DNA from: Hahella chejuensis KCTC 2396
GTDB lineage: Bacteria; Pseudomonadota; Gammaproteobacteria; Pseudomonadales; Oleiphilaceae
Direction of reading: 5' to 3'
NCBI RefSeq assembly: GCF_000012985.1
Contig: NC_007645.1
Span: 6,933,001-6,997,000 of the forward strand
DNA length: 64,000 bases
Both the position numbers and the translations under genes were made by a program. Shown here in pieces: positions 41,114 to 51,037 of this stretch (positions are counted from its first letter, which is position 1; every line of letters starts with the position of its first letter). The notes beneath the pieces are model-generated. The model did no database searches. It saw nothing but the letters and a program-made list of their open reading frames with translations, and was not told where the DNA came from.

Positions 41114-42928
41114 TCACCAATCAATCTGATTGGTTTTGCGCCCCACTTCCTTGGCTTTTTCCGACCACTCGATCCAGGCGTCGGACTCCTGCACCTGCTG
41201 CAGATAAGGGTCAAGGTAAGGCTTGAGGTAACGATATCCGTATCCCCAGAAGTACTCCTCCGCCGCAACGCCAATCACCAGCATAAAGAAAACCACTCGT
41301 CCCCAGCGAATCGGCGGACGATAGCGGCGTTCTTTCTTGGCGACCTGAGACACATGCTTTTTGATCGCCTCCGTCTGCTTGGCCGCCGTTTGCGCGCGCA
41401 GGTTTTTCAACACCCCGCGAATATCCGCCATGGCCACTTCCAGGGAGGGGTAGCGTTTGTCTGGACGCGTCTCCAGCAGACGATTAATCAGCTCCTGCAG
41501 CCGGTTAGGAAGCTCGGTAAATCGCTTGCTGCGCACCAGACGCTGTCCGCGAACCACCGGCGGCTGACCGGTCAACGCGTGATAGCAGATAGCTCCCAAC
41601 GCGAACATGTCGCCCAGAATGCCCTGGGCGTCCGCATTTTCGTACCAGTTCGGCTCGTCAGAATCGGTATAGTGAGCGCGCAAGCCAAAGTCCGTTAGCT
41701 TGATGGAGCCATCTTCGTCCAACAACAGGTTACTGGGACGCAAATTGCCATGCACAATCCGATTGCGGTGGGCGAACGCCAGCCCCTCCGCAATTTGCTC
41801 CGCCCACTCCACCACTTTCACCGCCGGCAGCGGCGCCAGCATTTGTTCCGCCATAGAGCCGCCAGGAAGATACTCGGTCACGATAACGTAACCTTTATCC
41901 ACCTTCGATACCGCAAGAATCTTGCAGATATTGGGATGATTGAGCCGCGCCAGCAGCTTGTGCTCCTTGATCCCCGGCGTGTCACCCGGCAGCTTCTTCA
42001 TGATCAGCAGCTTCTGTTTGCCCTGATCTTCATATAAATAGACGGAGCTATGACGATCTTCCTTCAGCACGTCCAATAGAGAAAACTTGGATTCAATCGC
42101 TTCACTGTTGGACAGCGCCCTTTCTTTCTGCGCTTTACTGAGGTGACCGCCTTGAAGAATGTGCAGCAATCCATTCTTCACCTCGTCCGCCGAGGCCGGT
42201 CGCTCCGCCGGATCTTTCTCCAGACAGCGCATGACCAGCGAATTCAAGGCTGGCGCCATATCCGGCTCAAATTTGCGCGGCGGCGGGATTTCCCCTTGCG
42301 GACAGACTCCAGTGAACAGCTCGTACATGAGAATGCCAAGCGCATAGATATCGCTCTGCACTGAGGCGGCGTCCGCCGACTTGTGCTGTTCCGGCGCCAT
42401 GTAGGCGGACGTACCCATAATGTTGCTGGTCTGGGTATGCAGGGTTTTCGGTTTGCTGGACGAGTCGTAGAAATGCGCGATGCCAAAATCCAGCACCCGC
42501 GCCTGCCAATCATTATCGATAAGGATATTGGAGGGCTTGATGTCGCGGTGGATCACGCCATTTTTATGTGCATAGGCCAACGCCTTGCACAACTGCACCA
42601 ACACATCCATCTTGCGGGAAAAGTCGAGCTTGCCGCGATTGATGGCGTCCTCAAGGGTCATGCCTTCAACATATTCCATGACGAAATAAGGACGCCCTTT
42701 GCCAGTAACGCCCTTATCAATGACATGAATGATGTGAGGGTGGTTCAGTTGCGCGATGATGAGAGATTCTTTTTCGAAGCGCTCCAGAATCTCAGGGTGA
42801 TCTTTTAAGTTGGCGGATAGTATTTTTATGGCGACAGGACGTTGCAGCGACTCCTGCATGGCTTTGTATACAGTCGCCATGCCGCCCTCGCCCAGCTTGC
42901 TGAGAACTTTGTATCCCTGCCACGCCAT
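41114..42928 (-). CDS. Membrane-anchored Ser/Thr kinase fused to a pseudokinase
   Basis: The 604-residue protein carries two kinase folds. Domain 1 (about 6-265) is complete: GEGGMATV loop, Lys35, HRD Asp129 in VIHRDIKPSN, DFG Asp147 and MAPE near 177. Domain 2 (about 282-510) lacks the glycine loop and has HGN (393-395) for HRD, losing the catalytic Asp, although KLTDFG (Asp413) remains. A basic linker and one membrane helix (about 544-560) precede a short C-terminal tail. The next gene upstream on the same strand encodes a PP2C phosphatase, and an FHA protein lies divergently, making a complete phospho-signalling set. Confidence 0.88.
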   Translation of the reverse strand: MAWQGYKVLSKLGEGGMATVYKAMQESLQRPVAIKILSANLKDHPEILERFEKESLIIAQLNHPHIIHVIDKGVTGKGRPYFVMEYVEGMTLEDAINRGKLDFSRKMDVLVQLCKALAYAHKNGVIHRDIKPSNILIDNDWQARVLDFGIAHFYDSSSKPKTLHTQTSNIMGTSAYMAPEQHKSADAASVQSDIYALGILMYELFTGVCPQGEIPPPRKFEPDMAPALNSLVMRCLEKDPAERPASADEVKNGLLHILQGGHLSKAQKERALSNSEAIESKFSLLDVLKEDRHSSVYLYEDQGKQKLLIMKKLPGDTPGIKEHKLLARLNHPNICKILAVSKVDKGYVIVTEYLPGGSMAEQMLAPLPAVKVVEWAEQIAEGLAFAHRNRIVHGNLRPSNLLLDEDGSIKLTDFGLRAHYTDSDEPNWYENADAQGILGDMFALGAICYHALTGQPPVVRGQRLVRSKRFTELPNRLQELINRLLETRPDKRYPSLEVAMADIRGVLKNLRAQTAAKQTEAIKKHVSQVAKKERRYRPPIRWGRVVFFMLVIGVAAEEYFWGYGYRYLKPYLDPYLQQVQESDAWIEWSEKAKEVGRKTNQIDW

Positions 42929-42984
42929 GTAGTTATCTTTTCCGAATTAGATGCATTAGTCCGTCGCCGGATCTATCCAGGGCG

Positions 42985-43842
42985 CTAAAGAGCGAACGCC
43001 AACGCCAAAAACAGCAATGCGGCCAGTATGCCGCCTAAAGCCATGTAACGCCAAGGCCGTCCCGAAGCGGAGTCGGATGCGTTCGGCTCAGCGAAAGGCG
43101 GCATAGGCCGGGTTCTTTCGCCGGAATGGTCACGCCTGGGGGCGGCGTTGCCGTGCGGCGCGCCGTCTTTATCGGTCACTATCAGCACGGTAACGTTGTC
43201 ATCGGCGCCATTAGTGAGGGCGATTTCCACCAGTTCATCGGCTTTACTCTGTGAATTGCCGCGGCGCGCCAGCACTTCCTGTATCCGCTCCTCGGTTACA
43301 ACGCCATGCAGACCATCACTGCACATCAACCAAACATCTCCCGCCTGCCGGGGCACACGATAAGCATCCACGTGCAGACCATTCTCACCCGCCGCGCCCA
43401 CCGCCTGAGTGAGCACATGGCGAATGCGCGCCGCTTCTTCTTCCGATAGACCGGTGCTGCGCTGTGCGACGGAATGGTCTTCCGTCATCTGCATGATGAG
43501 GTCGTCCCGCAACAGATACACGCGACTGTCGCCTACCCAGGCCACTTCCATTTCATCAGGATGCGCGTGCAACGCAGCGATGGTGGACGCCGCGTAGCCG
43601 CGTTCGCCAGTGATATCGTCGCCTAACAGGGATTGGTGGGCGAGCAGAATCGCCTGCTCCAATGGATGCCCGGCATGCACCGCTCTTTGCATGGACTGAC
43701 ATACGCTCGCACTGGCGACTTCCCCACTGTCGCCCCCTCCAACGCCGTCGGCGACGGCATAGAGACTTGTCGATTCGTCTACTAATCCATTATCCTGATT
43801 TTGCTGCCGCCGGCCGGTATGAGTTGCGAAACCTACTTGCAT
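42985..43842 (-). CDS. PP2C-family protein phosphatase
   Basis: From the ATG at 43842 the product is 285 residues and begins MQVGFATHTGRRQQNQDN, typical of bacterial Stp. The ATG at 43869 is in frame but lacks a ribosome site. Metal-binding motifs are clear: NQDN near residue 16-19, YAVADGVGGGDSGE near 30, WVGDSRVYLLR, LMCSDGLHGVV and GADDNVTVLIV. A C-terminal membrane helix (about 264-284) anchors it. It removes phosphate from Ser/Thr, presumably opposing the kinase encoded 56 bases downstream. Confidence 0.9.
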   Translation of the reverse strand: MQVGFATHTGRRQQNQDNGLVDESTSLYAVADGVGGGDSGEVASASVCQSMQRAVHAGHPLEQAILLAHQSLLGDDITGERGYAASTIAALHAHPDEMEVAWVGDSRVYLLRDDLIMQMTEDHSVAQRSTGLSEEEAARIRHVLTQAVGAAGENGLHVDAYRVPRQAGDVWLMCSDGLHGVVTEERIQEVLARRGNSQSKADELVEIALTNGADDNVTVLIVTDKDGAPHGNAAPRRDHSGERTRPMPPFAEPNASDSASGRPWRYMALGGILAALLFLALAFAL

Positions 43843-44021
43843 TAAAAGATTTCCAAGTCCCTGATTCATGGGGATTAAAAAAGTATATTTCTTTAGTATA
43901 GATGGGTTTTCAGTTTAGTTTCCTTGACTATACTCTAAAGTGTTAAAGCGCCTTCTGACCGGCAGAACCTTAATTCAGTAGTCATTTCCACAAGTGTGAG
44001 CGTAACGAGGCCCCTAGCAGC

Positions 44022-44915
44022 ATGCTGAAACTGCAATTCACCGATGGAAGCCGGGAGAGCATCTGGCTGGTAGAACCGCGCCTGAAAATAGGTAAGCATT
44101 CTTCCAACAACCTGGTTCTCAACCAGCCGGACATCCAGGACTTTCATGCCGAGATCCGTTTGCAGGAGGAACAGCTGTATCTGCTGAACCTCAGCCCCGA
44201 TTATGTCGTGGGCGTGAACGGAAAAAAGGTGCAAAAAGCCGTAAAAATCAACGAAAACGATACCATCCAACTGGGAAAAGCCCGCTTTAAAGTGGTGCAT
44301 CCCGGAGCCGAGCATAAACCGAAACACGAAGCGCCGCAAAGCATCGCCCATAATGAATGGGGCCTGCATACCAACGCCAGTTGGGCCAAACAGTCGTTTT
44401 ACCCGATTGAAGATACGGTCATCATCGGTCGCGACGAACAGTGTGACATCACCGTGCCGGTCTCCCATTTGTCGCGTCAGCACGCCCAGTTGACTGTGGC
44501 GGGAAATTATATGTTGGTCAAGGACTTAGGGTCCACCAACGGTACTTACCTGAACGGCGAGCGTATTACCCAAGGGCGCGCCAAAAGGGGCGATCGCCTG
44601 CGTTTTGACGTCGTCACCTTTACCGTGACCGGACCTGAAGATGACGGCGACCGCACCATCGTACGTCCAGACGCCGTCGCGCCAGCGCCATCACCCGCGC
44701 CAACCGGTGATGAAACCGTCGCCAATAATCCGCCGCCGCGTCCAGCGCGTCCTGCGGCGCCGCCCAAAGCCGCCAGAAAACCCGCGCAAGAGAAACCCGC
44801 TCCCGCTCATGAAGTCGCAGTTAAGGCGGAATCCAAAAGCGGCTATCTGCTTTACACCGTCATCGGCTTCGCCGTGGTGTTCGGCGCGTTGTCAGCCTTC
44901 TTCCTGCTCCGGTAA
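44022..44915 (+). CDS. Double FHA-domain membrane protein
   Basis: The 297-residue protein has two forkhead-associated domains. The second (about 132-205) is canonical: IIGRDEQCDITVPVSHLSRQ with HAQL after it, and DLGSTNGTYLNGERI, so it can bind phosphothreonine. The first (about 5-95) keeps the fold, but its phosphate-binding positions are altered (IGKHSSNNL, QDFHAEI instead of SRxHA). A Pro/Ala/Lys linker leads to one C-terminal membrane helix (about 273-295). It is divergent from the kinase/phosphatase pair and precedes mksF on the same strand, so it may link phosphorylation to the condensin. Confidence 0.88.
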   Translation: MLKLQFTDGSRESIWLVEPRLKIGKHSSNNLVLNQPDIQDFHAEIRLQEEQLYLLNLSPDYVVGVNGKKVQKAVKINENDTIQLGKARFKVVHPGAEHKPKHEAPQSIAHNEWGLHTNASWAKQSFYPIEDTVIIGRDEQCDITVPVSHLSRQHAQLTVAGNYMLVKDLGSTNGTYLNGERITQGRAKRGDRLRFDVVTFTVTGPEDDGDRTIVRPDAVAPAPSPAPTGDETVANNPPPRPARPAAPPKAARKPAQEKPAPAHEVAVKAESKSGYLLYTVIGFAVVFGALSAFFLLR

Positions 44916-44976
44916 GGATACCGGTCGGGGCATCCCCAGTTACATTTTGCTCATGGGATTTCCTCCACCTTGCCCC

Positions 44977-44982
44977 TATAAT
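44977..44982 (+). promoter_or_regulatory. Possible -10 element before mksF
   Basis: A consensus TATAAT lies 39 bases upstream of the mksF start. The -35 at 17-base spacing is poor (TGGGAT), so this may be a weak or activator-dependent promoter. Confidence 0.35.
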
Positions 44983-45020
44983 AGGCGGTCGCCCCAGAAC
45001 AACCTGCACAGCCGTTACTG

Positions 45021-46496
45021 ATGTCTAATCCAGACCGTTTTCAGCAGTTTTTTTCCACAGACTGCCCGCAGTTCTTTCGTCCGCTGACCAGCAAATACCG
45101 CGAAATGATCGTGGAGTGTCTGCGTTTGCTGTATCAACGTTTCTACAGCAGCATGGCGGACTACGGACACGCCCTCAAGCGGGAGCAGATGGTGGAGATA
45201 TTTCAAACCGCCCTGACCCGCGCACCGGAGTTGGAAACCGATGAGGACAGCGAAACCGAGGGCCGTTTCCGCACGGATCGCGACAAGGCTCTGTGGATAC
45301 TCAATACGCTGATTGATTACGGATGGCTGGAAGTACAGGTGGACGAGGTCACGCTACAGTCCAGCTACCACTTCAGCCGTAAAGGGCGCTTGTTCACGCA
45401 GCCGTTTTTGGAGCTTAGCGGCGCCTCGGTGCGCACCCGTCACCGCAATACCCGCAATACCCGTAATGCGCTGCGGGCGTTTATTGAAGCCGGTGAAGTC
45501 CACGATCTGCTGGACGCCTATGAATACTCTGAGCGCATCATCAGCGACTTCACTGATATCATCACCGAACTGGAAGACCGTAAACGCCAGCTGGTGAAAG
45601 AAATTGAAATCACCGCGCTGATCAAACGAGCCAGCGATGAATTCTTCGACTTCATGGATAAACGCTTCCAGCCGGACTTGTCTGTGCGCCTGTCGGCGGA
45701 CTCCGTGGAGAAGCATCGGGACGAGATCATGTCCCAGGTGCGTCAGATTCGCAGACTTCCCAAAGAGACCAAGGCGCACGCGGAAAGCGAGTTGCGTCGA
45801 CTGCTGCCGGACCGAGTGGTGGAAGGGCAATCCCTGCTCTGGCTGTTGCTGGACAATATAGAAATCCGTCTCACCAACGCCTGCGACATCATGTTGCCGG
45901 CTCTGCGCAGTGCGCTGCGTAACTTCACACGACGCGCGGACATCATTATTCGTCAAATGAGCTATCTGGCCAGTCAGCGCCATAATGACATGGTGCAGAT
46001 CTGTCAGGAGCTGACCGAGCTGCCGGCGGAAGAGCAACGGGCGCGTCTGGAGCGCGCAGGAGCCCTGATGGCCAACCTCAATGTCGGCCTTATCGACCCC
46101 AAACAGATCAGTCTGCGCGAAGGCCGTCGGAAAATCACCGTGGACAGCCGGGTGCTCAACGACGAACCGCTGGACCAGGGCGCTCGCAAAGAGTTGTTCA
46201 TACAACACGCGCTGGATCAGGCTTTTGTCATCAATGACGACCGCACCCGTCAATATCTGATTCAGGCGCTACGGGGCGGCCAGCGCATCCAGACCAAACA
46301 TCTGCCCATTAACGCCGCTCCCGATCTGTTGGCGGCGATGCATGCCGTGGAGCTGGGCTCCGTGTCAGGCCTCTCCAGCGAATACGAGTTCGTGGTAGAG
46401 CCGACAGGGGATCTGGTCAGCAATGAATATTTACTGCAGGCGGATGATTTCATCATCGAAGTACGACCGAAAAAAGCGATGCAAGACACCTTATGA
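45021..46496 (+). CDS. mksF: MksF/JetA-family kleisin subunit
   Basis: The 491-residue protein opens with [20 protein letters not shown] followed by [12 protein letters not shown], the winged-helix start shared by the JetA/MksF kleisins. A helical middle (about 160-340, [20 protein letters not shown]) and C-terminal region follow. Kleisins bridge the two heads of an SMC dimer. Its stop overlaps the mksE start by four bases. The three genes form an Mks (MukBEF-like) or Wadjet condensin, which organises chromosomes or, with a nuclease, eliminates plasmids. Confidence 0.85.
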   Translation: MSNPDRFQQFFSTDCPQFFRPLTSKYREMIVECLRLLYQRFYSSMADYGHALKREQMVEIFQTALTRAPELETDEDSETEGRFRTDRDKALWILNTLIDYGWLEVQVDEVTLQSSYHFSRKGRLFTQPFLELSGASVRTRHRNTRNTRNALRAFIEAGEVHDLLDAYEYSERIISDFTDIITELEDRKRQLVKEIEITALIKRASDEFFDFMDKRFQPDLSVRLSADSVEKHRDEIMSQVRQIRRLPKETKAHAESELRRLLPDRVVEGQSLLWLLLDNIEIRLTNACDIMLPALRSALRNFTRRADIIIRQMSYLASQRHNDMVQICQELTELPAEEQRARLERAGALMANLNVGLIDPKQISLREGRRKITVDSRVLNDEPLDQGARKELFIQHALDQAFVINDDRTRQYLIQALRGGQRIQTKHLPINAAPDLLAAMHAVELGSVSGLSSEYEFVVEPTGDLVSNEYLLQADDFIIEVRPKKAMQDTL

Positions 46497-47164
46497 TTCT
46501 GAGTCAATGCCTTGAAAATGAACTGTCCTCCGAAGGACTTCAGTTAACGGACTTCAGCGAACTGGCGCTGCGCCTACTGGATTACAGCATCATCTGCCGC
46601 GATGAAAGCCTGATCGAACAAACTTTATATGATCGTTATCTGCGCATCGACAAGCTGGTGGACGATTATCTATCCGTTCTCGGCGTGCGTCTGCTGCACG
46701 ACCGTCAGTTCCAGTACATCCGCGCGTATCCGCCGGGAGCCGAGGCGCCGGGTCTCGATGACGAGGTGGACCAGCCGTTCAACACCGGTTTGCGCGCGCG
46801 TCTGAATCAGCAGGAGATCGCCTTGATCCTGGTGTTGCGCAGCCAATACGACAAAGCCCTGCGCGAAGGTCAGGTGGACGATCAGGGTGGCGTCACGCTC
46901 AGCTTTGAAGCGCTCTCTATCGCCATGAAAAACCTGCTGCAACGCACCCTGCCGGAAAACCTGACGGAACGCCGTCAGCTGCTGAAGCGCCTGCGTCAGT
47001 TGCGACTGTTGCAATTCAGCCAGGAAGACACGCTGGAGAGCGGCGAAAGCTGGGTCCGCATCCGCCCGCAAATCGTCAACTTCGTCAGCGATGAAGCGCT
47101 GTCCGCTTTGCGCGGCGAAGAGGCGGAGCAGGAGGACGCAGCGGCGTCCCCGGAAGAGATCTAA
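46493..47164 (+). CDS. mksE: MksE/JetB (DUF4194-type) condensin subunit
   Basis: The 223-residue protein fits the KITE-type MksE/JetB family in size and position: [60 protein letters not shown] and an acidic tail. KITE dimers bind the kleisin and regulate the ATPase. The four-base overlap with mksF and 66-base gap to mksB show one operon. Confidence 0.85.
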   Translation: MILSQCLENELSSEGLQLTDFSELALRLLDYSIICRDESLIEQTLYDRYLRIDKLVDDYLSVLGVRLLHDRQFQYIRAYPPGAEAPGLDDEVDQPFNTGLRARLNQQEIALILVLRSQYDKALREGQVDDQGGVTLSFEALSIAMKNLLQRTLPENLTERRQLLKRLRQLRLLQFSQEDTLESGESWVRIRPQIVNFVSDEALSALRGEEAEQEDAAASPEEI

Positions 47165-47230
47165 CAGGCGGAGTTGGCCCATGGACGGTAAAAACACGGC
47201 GGCGTCCACTATCAGTGATTTGAGAACACC

Positions 47231-50200
47231 ATGTTTCTAAAGAAATGCATCTACGTTAACTGGGGCAACATCCCCAACAGCGAATTCGATTTCGGCCCTA
47301 TCAACCTGCTTTCCGGGGGCAACGGTTCCGGTAAAACCACGTCGGCGGACGCCATTCAAACAGTGATGACCGCCGCCCACGATTACCTGTTCACCTATAA
47401 CCCGGGCCAGGATGAAACCACCCAACGGGGTCGCGGCGGCAAACAGGTGCGTACGCTGTCTTCTTACGTTTTGGGATGCGACGATGGCAGCTTCGCCCGC
47501 CTGGAGCCCACCGAAGGCTACATCGCCGCGTGTTTTCACCCCACCATGGGAGAATCCGCCGAGCCTTTCACCGCCATTATCTGCTGCCGCGCCCACATTG
47601 ATCAGGCCGGCTCCCAGCGGGTGGCGCGTCAGGACGACCTGTTCTTCCTGATACTGCCGGGAGCGGAAATCAGCCTGTCCGCCCTACAGGGCGAAGACGC
47701 CAGCGGCGACAAGTTCGTCATGCCCATGGACAAGATCGTTGCGCGCCTGCGCAAAAATTTCGAGGTGGAGAAATACGACACCAAGAAGGGCTATCTGAAA
47801 CGTCTTTACGGCATTCTGCGCGGTAAAACCCATGAAGTGCCGGAGCGGGAAGCGATGAACGCCGCGCGCGCATTCTCCCGCTTCATGGCCTACAAGCCAG
47901 TAAAAAGCATCAATGATTTCGTCGCCAATGAAATCCTGGAGAAAAAAGACCTGGGCGAAGCGATCCGCTCTGTCTCCGATCTGCTCAAAACTATCCACGG
48001 GATGGAGAGCGACGCTTCCCGCCTGAAGAACGCCATTCGCATTCTCAGTGACGCCATGGGCTATGGCGAAAGCTATATTCAACGCTGGATCGATTTGAAT
48101 GTCTGGCAATACGTCGCCGCGCGCCACCAGTATCTGACGGACCAGGAAGCCTATCTCACCGCCAAGAAGCAACAGAAGTCCTTGCAGGATGAGAAAGTCT
48201 CCAACCAGCAGGAGCGCGACACGCTGGAAGCCCGCCACGACCAGATTGAGGGCCGCCTGTTGGAGCTGACCGCCAAGCGTATGGGCCATCAGCCGCTACA
48301 GCAGAAAGATGAGCTGGAGAAACTGATCGCCGCCAATGGACGCGCCCTGCATGAACAGGCGCCAGGGCTGCTGGAGCAGAATCATCGCCTGGACGCCATC
48401 TTCCAGGCGACTAATAACATCATCAATTTGATGAAAAACCAGAATATTCTGGATGACGCACCCCGTCTGGGCCATAAGGATGTGTGGGCGGGGGCGCTGG
48501 AGTTCAGCCAGCTCAAGCAACACGGTCAGGTGGACTTCGCCGCTCTGCTGGGGCGGGATTGGGTGGATATCTCCCCTCTTGAAAACCACCTCGAACAGGC
48601 GTTATTAATTCAGCAAAAAGCCAATCAGTGGCAGCGCCAGTGGCACGACGGCGAAATCAGCGCTGACGGCGTCAGTCTGCGCGACCAAGTCAGTCGCGCC
48701 CTGCACCGGCGGGAAAGTCTGAACCAGAAGCTGGAGCAACAACGCCACCAGAAACAGGCGGAAATCGAAAGCCTGGAGACGCGTCAGGTTACTTATCCTT
48801 ACCACGTAAAAACAGCGTTAGAAGCGATTCGCCGGGAATGCCCCGAGGCGGACCCCAGGGTGCTTTGCGATTACGTCGAGATCAAAGACCCTAAATGGCA
48901 AAACGCCATTGAAGGCTATGTTGGCGGCGGCCGCTTCTCCATTCTGGTGGAGCCGGAATACGAAGCCCGCGCCACCCGCATCCTGCGCTCGCTGAAAGGA
49001 AGCGGACAGGCCCGCGTTATCCAGGGCGAGAAAGCCCGTCGCGACTGCGAACGCATGAACCTGGACAAAGACTCCATCATCCACGTCATGGAGTTCAGCC
49101 ACGCCACCGCGCGCTACTACATCACCGCCAGCTATGGCAACGTGCTGCGGGTGCGTTCAGAAGAAGAGCTGCGGATGACCCGTCGCGGCGTCACCGCCAA
49201 TGGCCTGGGCTCCGGCTCTTACAGCATGTTCCGTTGCGACGTGGCCGACAGTGAGCTGGTATTTGGCCAGCAAGCGCGGGAACGCGCCTTGGACGCCAAA
49301 AGAGAAGAGCTGCAGCAAATTCGCATTGAGCATCAGCGCGCCAGCGAACAGTGGCAGGAGCTGTCCAATCTGCTGCGCGCCGCGGACCAGATCAAGCCGT
49401 TATCCTATGCCGACCGCCTGAAAGCCATGCTGGACATCCACCGGGAACTGCGCGAAGCGGAAGATCGGTTGGCTCATCTGGATCTGGCTGACTTTGAATT
49501 GCTGGAACAAGAACTGGAGCAACTCAAGCAGCAGGACAAAGAACTCAAGCAGCGTATTGAGGTTCTTCTTAAGCGGGAAGGCAGTCTGCAGACCGAACTG
49601 GCGCAGAAGGCCGACCTCTGTAAAGCGCTCAGCGAACGCAAAGACGCCTCGGAAACCAAGCAGGACGAGAAAGAAGAGTCCCTGCGCTCAATTGCGTCCC
49701 TGTGGCCGAATTTCGATAGCGAAGCGCGTCTGCAGGAAGCGGATCAATGTGCGGAAAGTATCCGTTCCGATCAGCTGCATCTGGAGTTGCAAGACACCCA
49801 GTCCAACATTGAAAGCCTGGCGCGACAATTCGAAAACAAATTGATCGAGCATAACCAGTCGAGCAATCCTTTGGATCAGATCGCCTATCTGCCTGACTAT
49901 GACCAGATGCACAACCGCGCCTTCTTCAGCCGCATTTGTGAAGTCAGCCGGGAAATCGACAAAATCCGCAACCGCCTGAAAAACAACATTCTGGTGGAGA
50001 AACAAGAGAAGCTGTCGCAGTTGAAACTGGCGTTCAACAACACCTTCGTCACCCACCTCTGCCACGCCATTTATCAGGCCATCAATGACGGCAAGAAGAT
50101 CCTGGAGGACATGAACCGGGAGCTGGAACACCATCGTTTCGGCGCCGATCGCGAATCCTTCCGTTTCGACTGGACCTGGGTGCCGGAATTCAAGGAATAC

Positions 50201-50860
50201 TGGGATTTCTTCAAGGAAATCATCGCTCTGCCCAATCTCGGCGAAGGCGCGACGCTGTTTGACGCAGAGTTGTCGAAGAAAGCTTCGCAAGTGCGCGATC
50301 GCATGATGGCGATGTTACTGTCCGACGACGAGCAAAAGGCGATGCGGGAACTTGAACGCATCTCGGACTATCGCAACTACCGCAATTACGAAATCTACAA
50401 GGAGCCGCAGGGCAAACAACCGATTCCGCTGTCTCAATACGGCACCGGCAGCGGCGGACAGTTGGAGACCCCGGCTTACATCATCCGCTCAGCGGCGATC
50501 ACCTCCGCATTCCGCTTCAACGAAGGCGACAGCCATCTGCGTATGGTGCTGGTGGACGAAGCCTTCTCGAAAATGGACGAAACCCGCTCCCGCGAAGTCA
50601 TCAACTATCTGACCCAGACGCTGGGTCTGCAACTGGTATTCATTATGCCGACCAGCAAGTCCGGCCCCTTCATGGACCTGATCAGCAACCAATTCGTGTT
50701 CACCAAATGCCCCACCACCCGACCAGTGGGAGAACTGCAAACCCGCGTTCTGGTGGACAGACAAAAGTGCAACCAGGAAAAAATCGCCGAACTCTGGGCC
50801 AACCACCGCAAACAAATACGCCACCAGTTCGCGCTGGATTTTATGGAGGAATTTGGTTAA
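47231..50860 (+). CDS. mksB: MksB/JetC SMC-like ATPase
   Basis: The 1209-residue protein is SMC-like. The N-terminal head has Walker A GGNGSGKTT (29-37) in WGNIPNSEFDFGPINLLSGG. Long coiled coils surround a hinge near 545-680 (VGGGRFSILVEPEYEARATR). The C-terminal head has GTGSGGQLETPAY near 1073 (signature) and VLVDEAFSKMDETRSREVI near 1106 (Walker B and D-loop). With mksF and mksE it should entrap and extrude DNA. The ORF after it is a small lipase-like gene, not the JetD/MksG nuclease expected in Wadjet. Confidence 0.9.
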   Translation: MFLKKCIYVNWGNIPNSEFDFGPINLLSGGNGSGKTTSADAIQTVMTAAHDYLFTYNPGQDETTQRGRGGKQVRTLSSYVLGCDDGSFARLEPTEGYIAACFHPTMGESAEPFTAIICCRAHIDQAGSQRVARQDDLFFLILPGAEISLSALQGEDASGDKFVMPMDKIVARLRKNFEVEKYDTKKGYLKRLYGILRGKTHEVPEREAMNAARAFSRFMAYKPVKSINDFVANEILEKKDLGEAIRSVSDLLKTIHGMESDASRLKNAIRILSDAMGYGESYIQRWIDLNVWQYVAARHQYLTDQEAYLTAKKQQKSLQDEKVSNQQERDTLEARHDQIEGRLLELTAKRMGHQPLQQKDELEKLIAANGRALHEQAPGLLEQNHRLDAIFQATNNIINLMKNQNILDDAPRLGHKDVWAGALEFSQLKQHGQVDFAALLGRDWVDISPLENHLEQALLIQQKANQWQRQWHDGEISADGVSLRDQVSRALHRRESLNQKLEQQRHQKQAEIESLETRQVTYPYHVKTALEAIRRECPEADPRVLCDYVEIKDPKWQNAIEGYVGGGRFSILVEPEYEARATRILRSLKGSGQARVIQGEKARRDCERMNLDKDSIIHVMEFSHATARYYITASYGNVLRVRSEEELRMTRRGVTANGLGSGSYSMFRCDVADSELVFGQQARERALDAKREELQQIRIEHQRASEQWQELSNLLRAADQIKPLSYADRLKAMLDIHRELREAEDRLAHLDLADFELLEQELEQLKQQDKELKQRIEVLLKREGSLQTELAQKADLCKALSERKDASETKQDEKEESLRSIASLWPNFDSEARLQEADQCAESIRSDQLHLELQDTQSNIESLARQFENKLIEHNQSSNPLDQIAYLPDYDQMHNRAFFSRICEVSREIDKIRNRLKNNILVEKQEKLSQLKLAFNNTFVTHLCHAIYQAINDGKKILEDMNRELEHHRFGADRESFRFDWTWVPEFKEYWDFFKEIIALPNLGEGATLFDAELSKKASQVRDRMMAMLLSDDEQKAMRELERISDYRNYRNYEIYKEPQGKQPIPLSQYGTGSGGQLETPAYIIRSAAITSAFRFNEGDSHLRMVLVDEAFSKMDETRSREVINYLTQTLGLQLVFIMPTSKSGPFMDLISNQFVFTKCPTTRPVGELQTRVLVDRQKCNQEKIAELWANHRKQIRHQFALDFMEEFG

Positions 50861-50937
50861 TCCCCAACAAACCGAGACTATACCATTTGGGAAATTAAAC
50901 ATTTAGAACATGGACGTTACTATCACTAGTTTTAGCT

Positions 50938-51000
50938 CTCTAGAACTCTAGAACTCTAGAACTCTAGAACTCTAGAACTCTAGAACTCTAGAACTCTAGA
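50938..51000. repeat. Tandem 8-bp repeat (CTCTAGAA), 7.9 copies
   Basis: Seven perfect copies of CTCTAGAA plus seven bases of an eighth follow the mksB stop by 77 bases. Each unit contains the palindrome TCTAGA. The array ends 37 bases before the lipase-like start, in promoter position, so copy number could change expression. Confidence 0.95.
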
Positions 51001-51037
51001 GGGGAACAACAGCGAATATAGTTTACAAGGATGAGAC

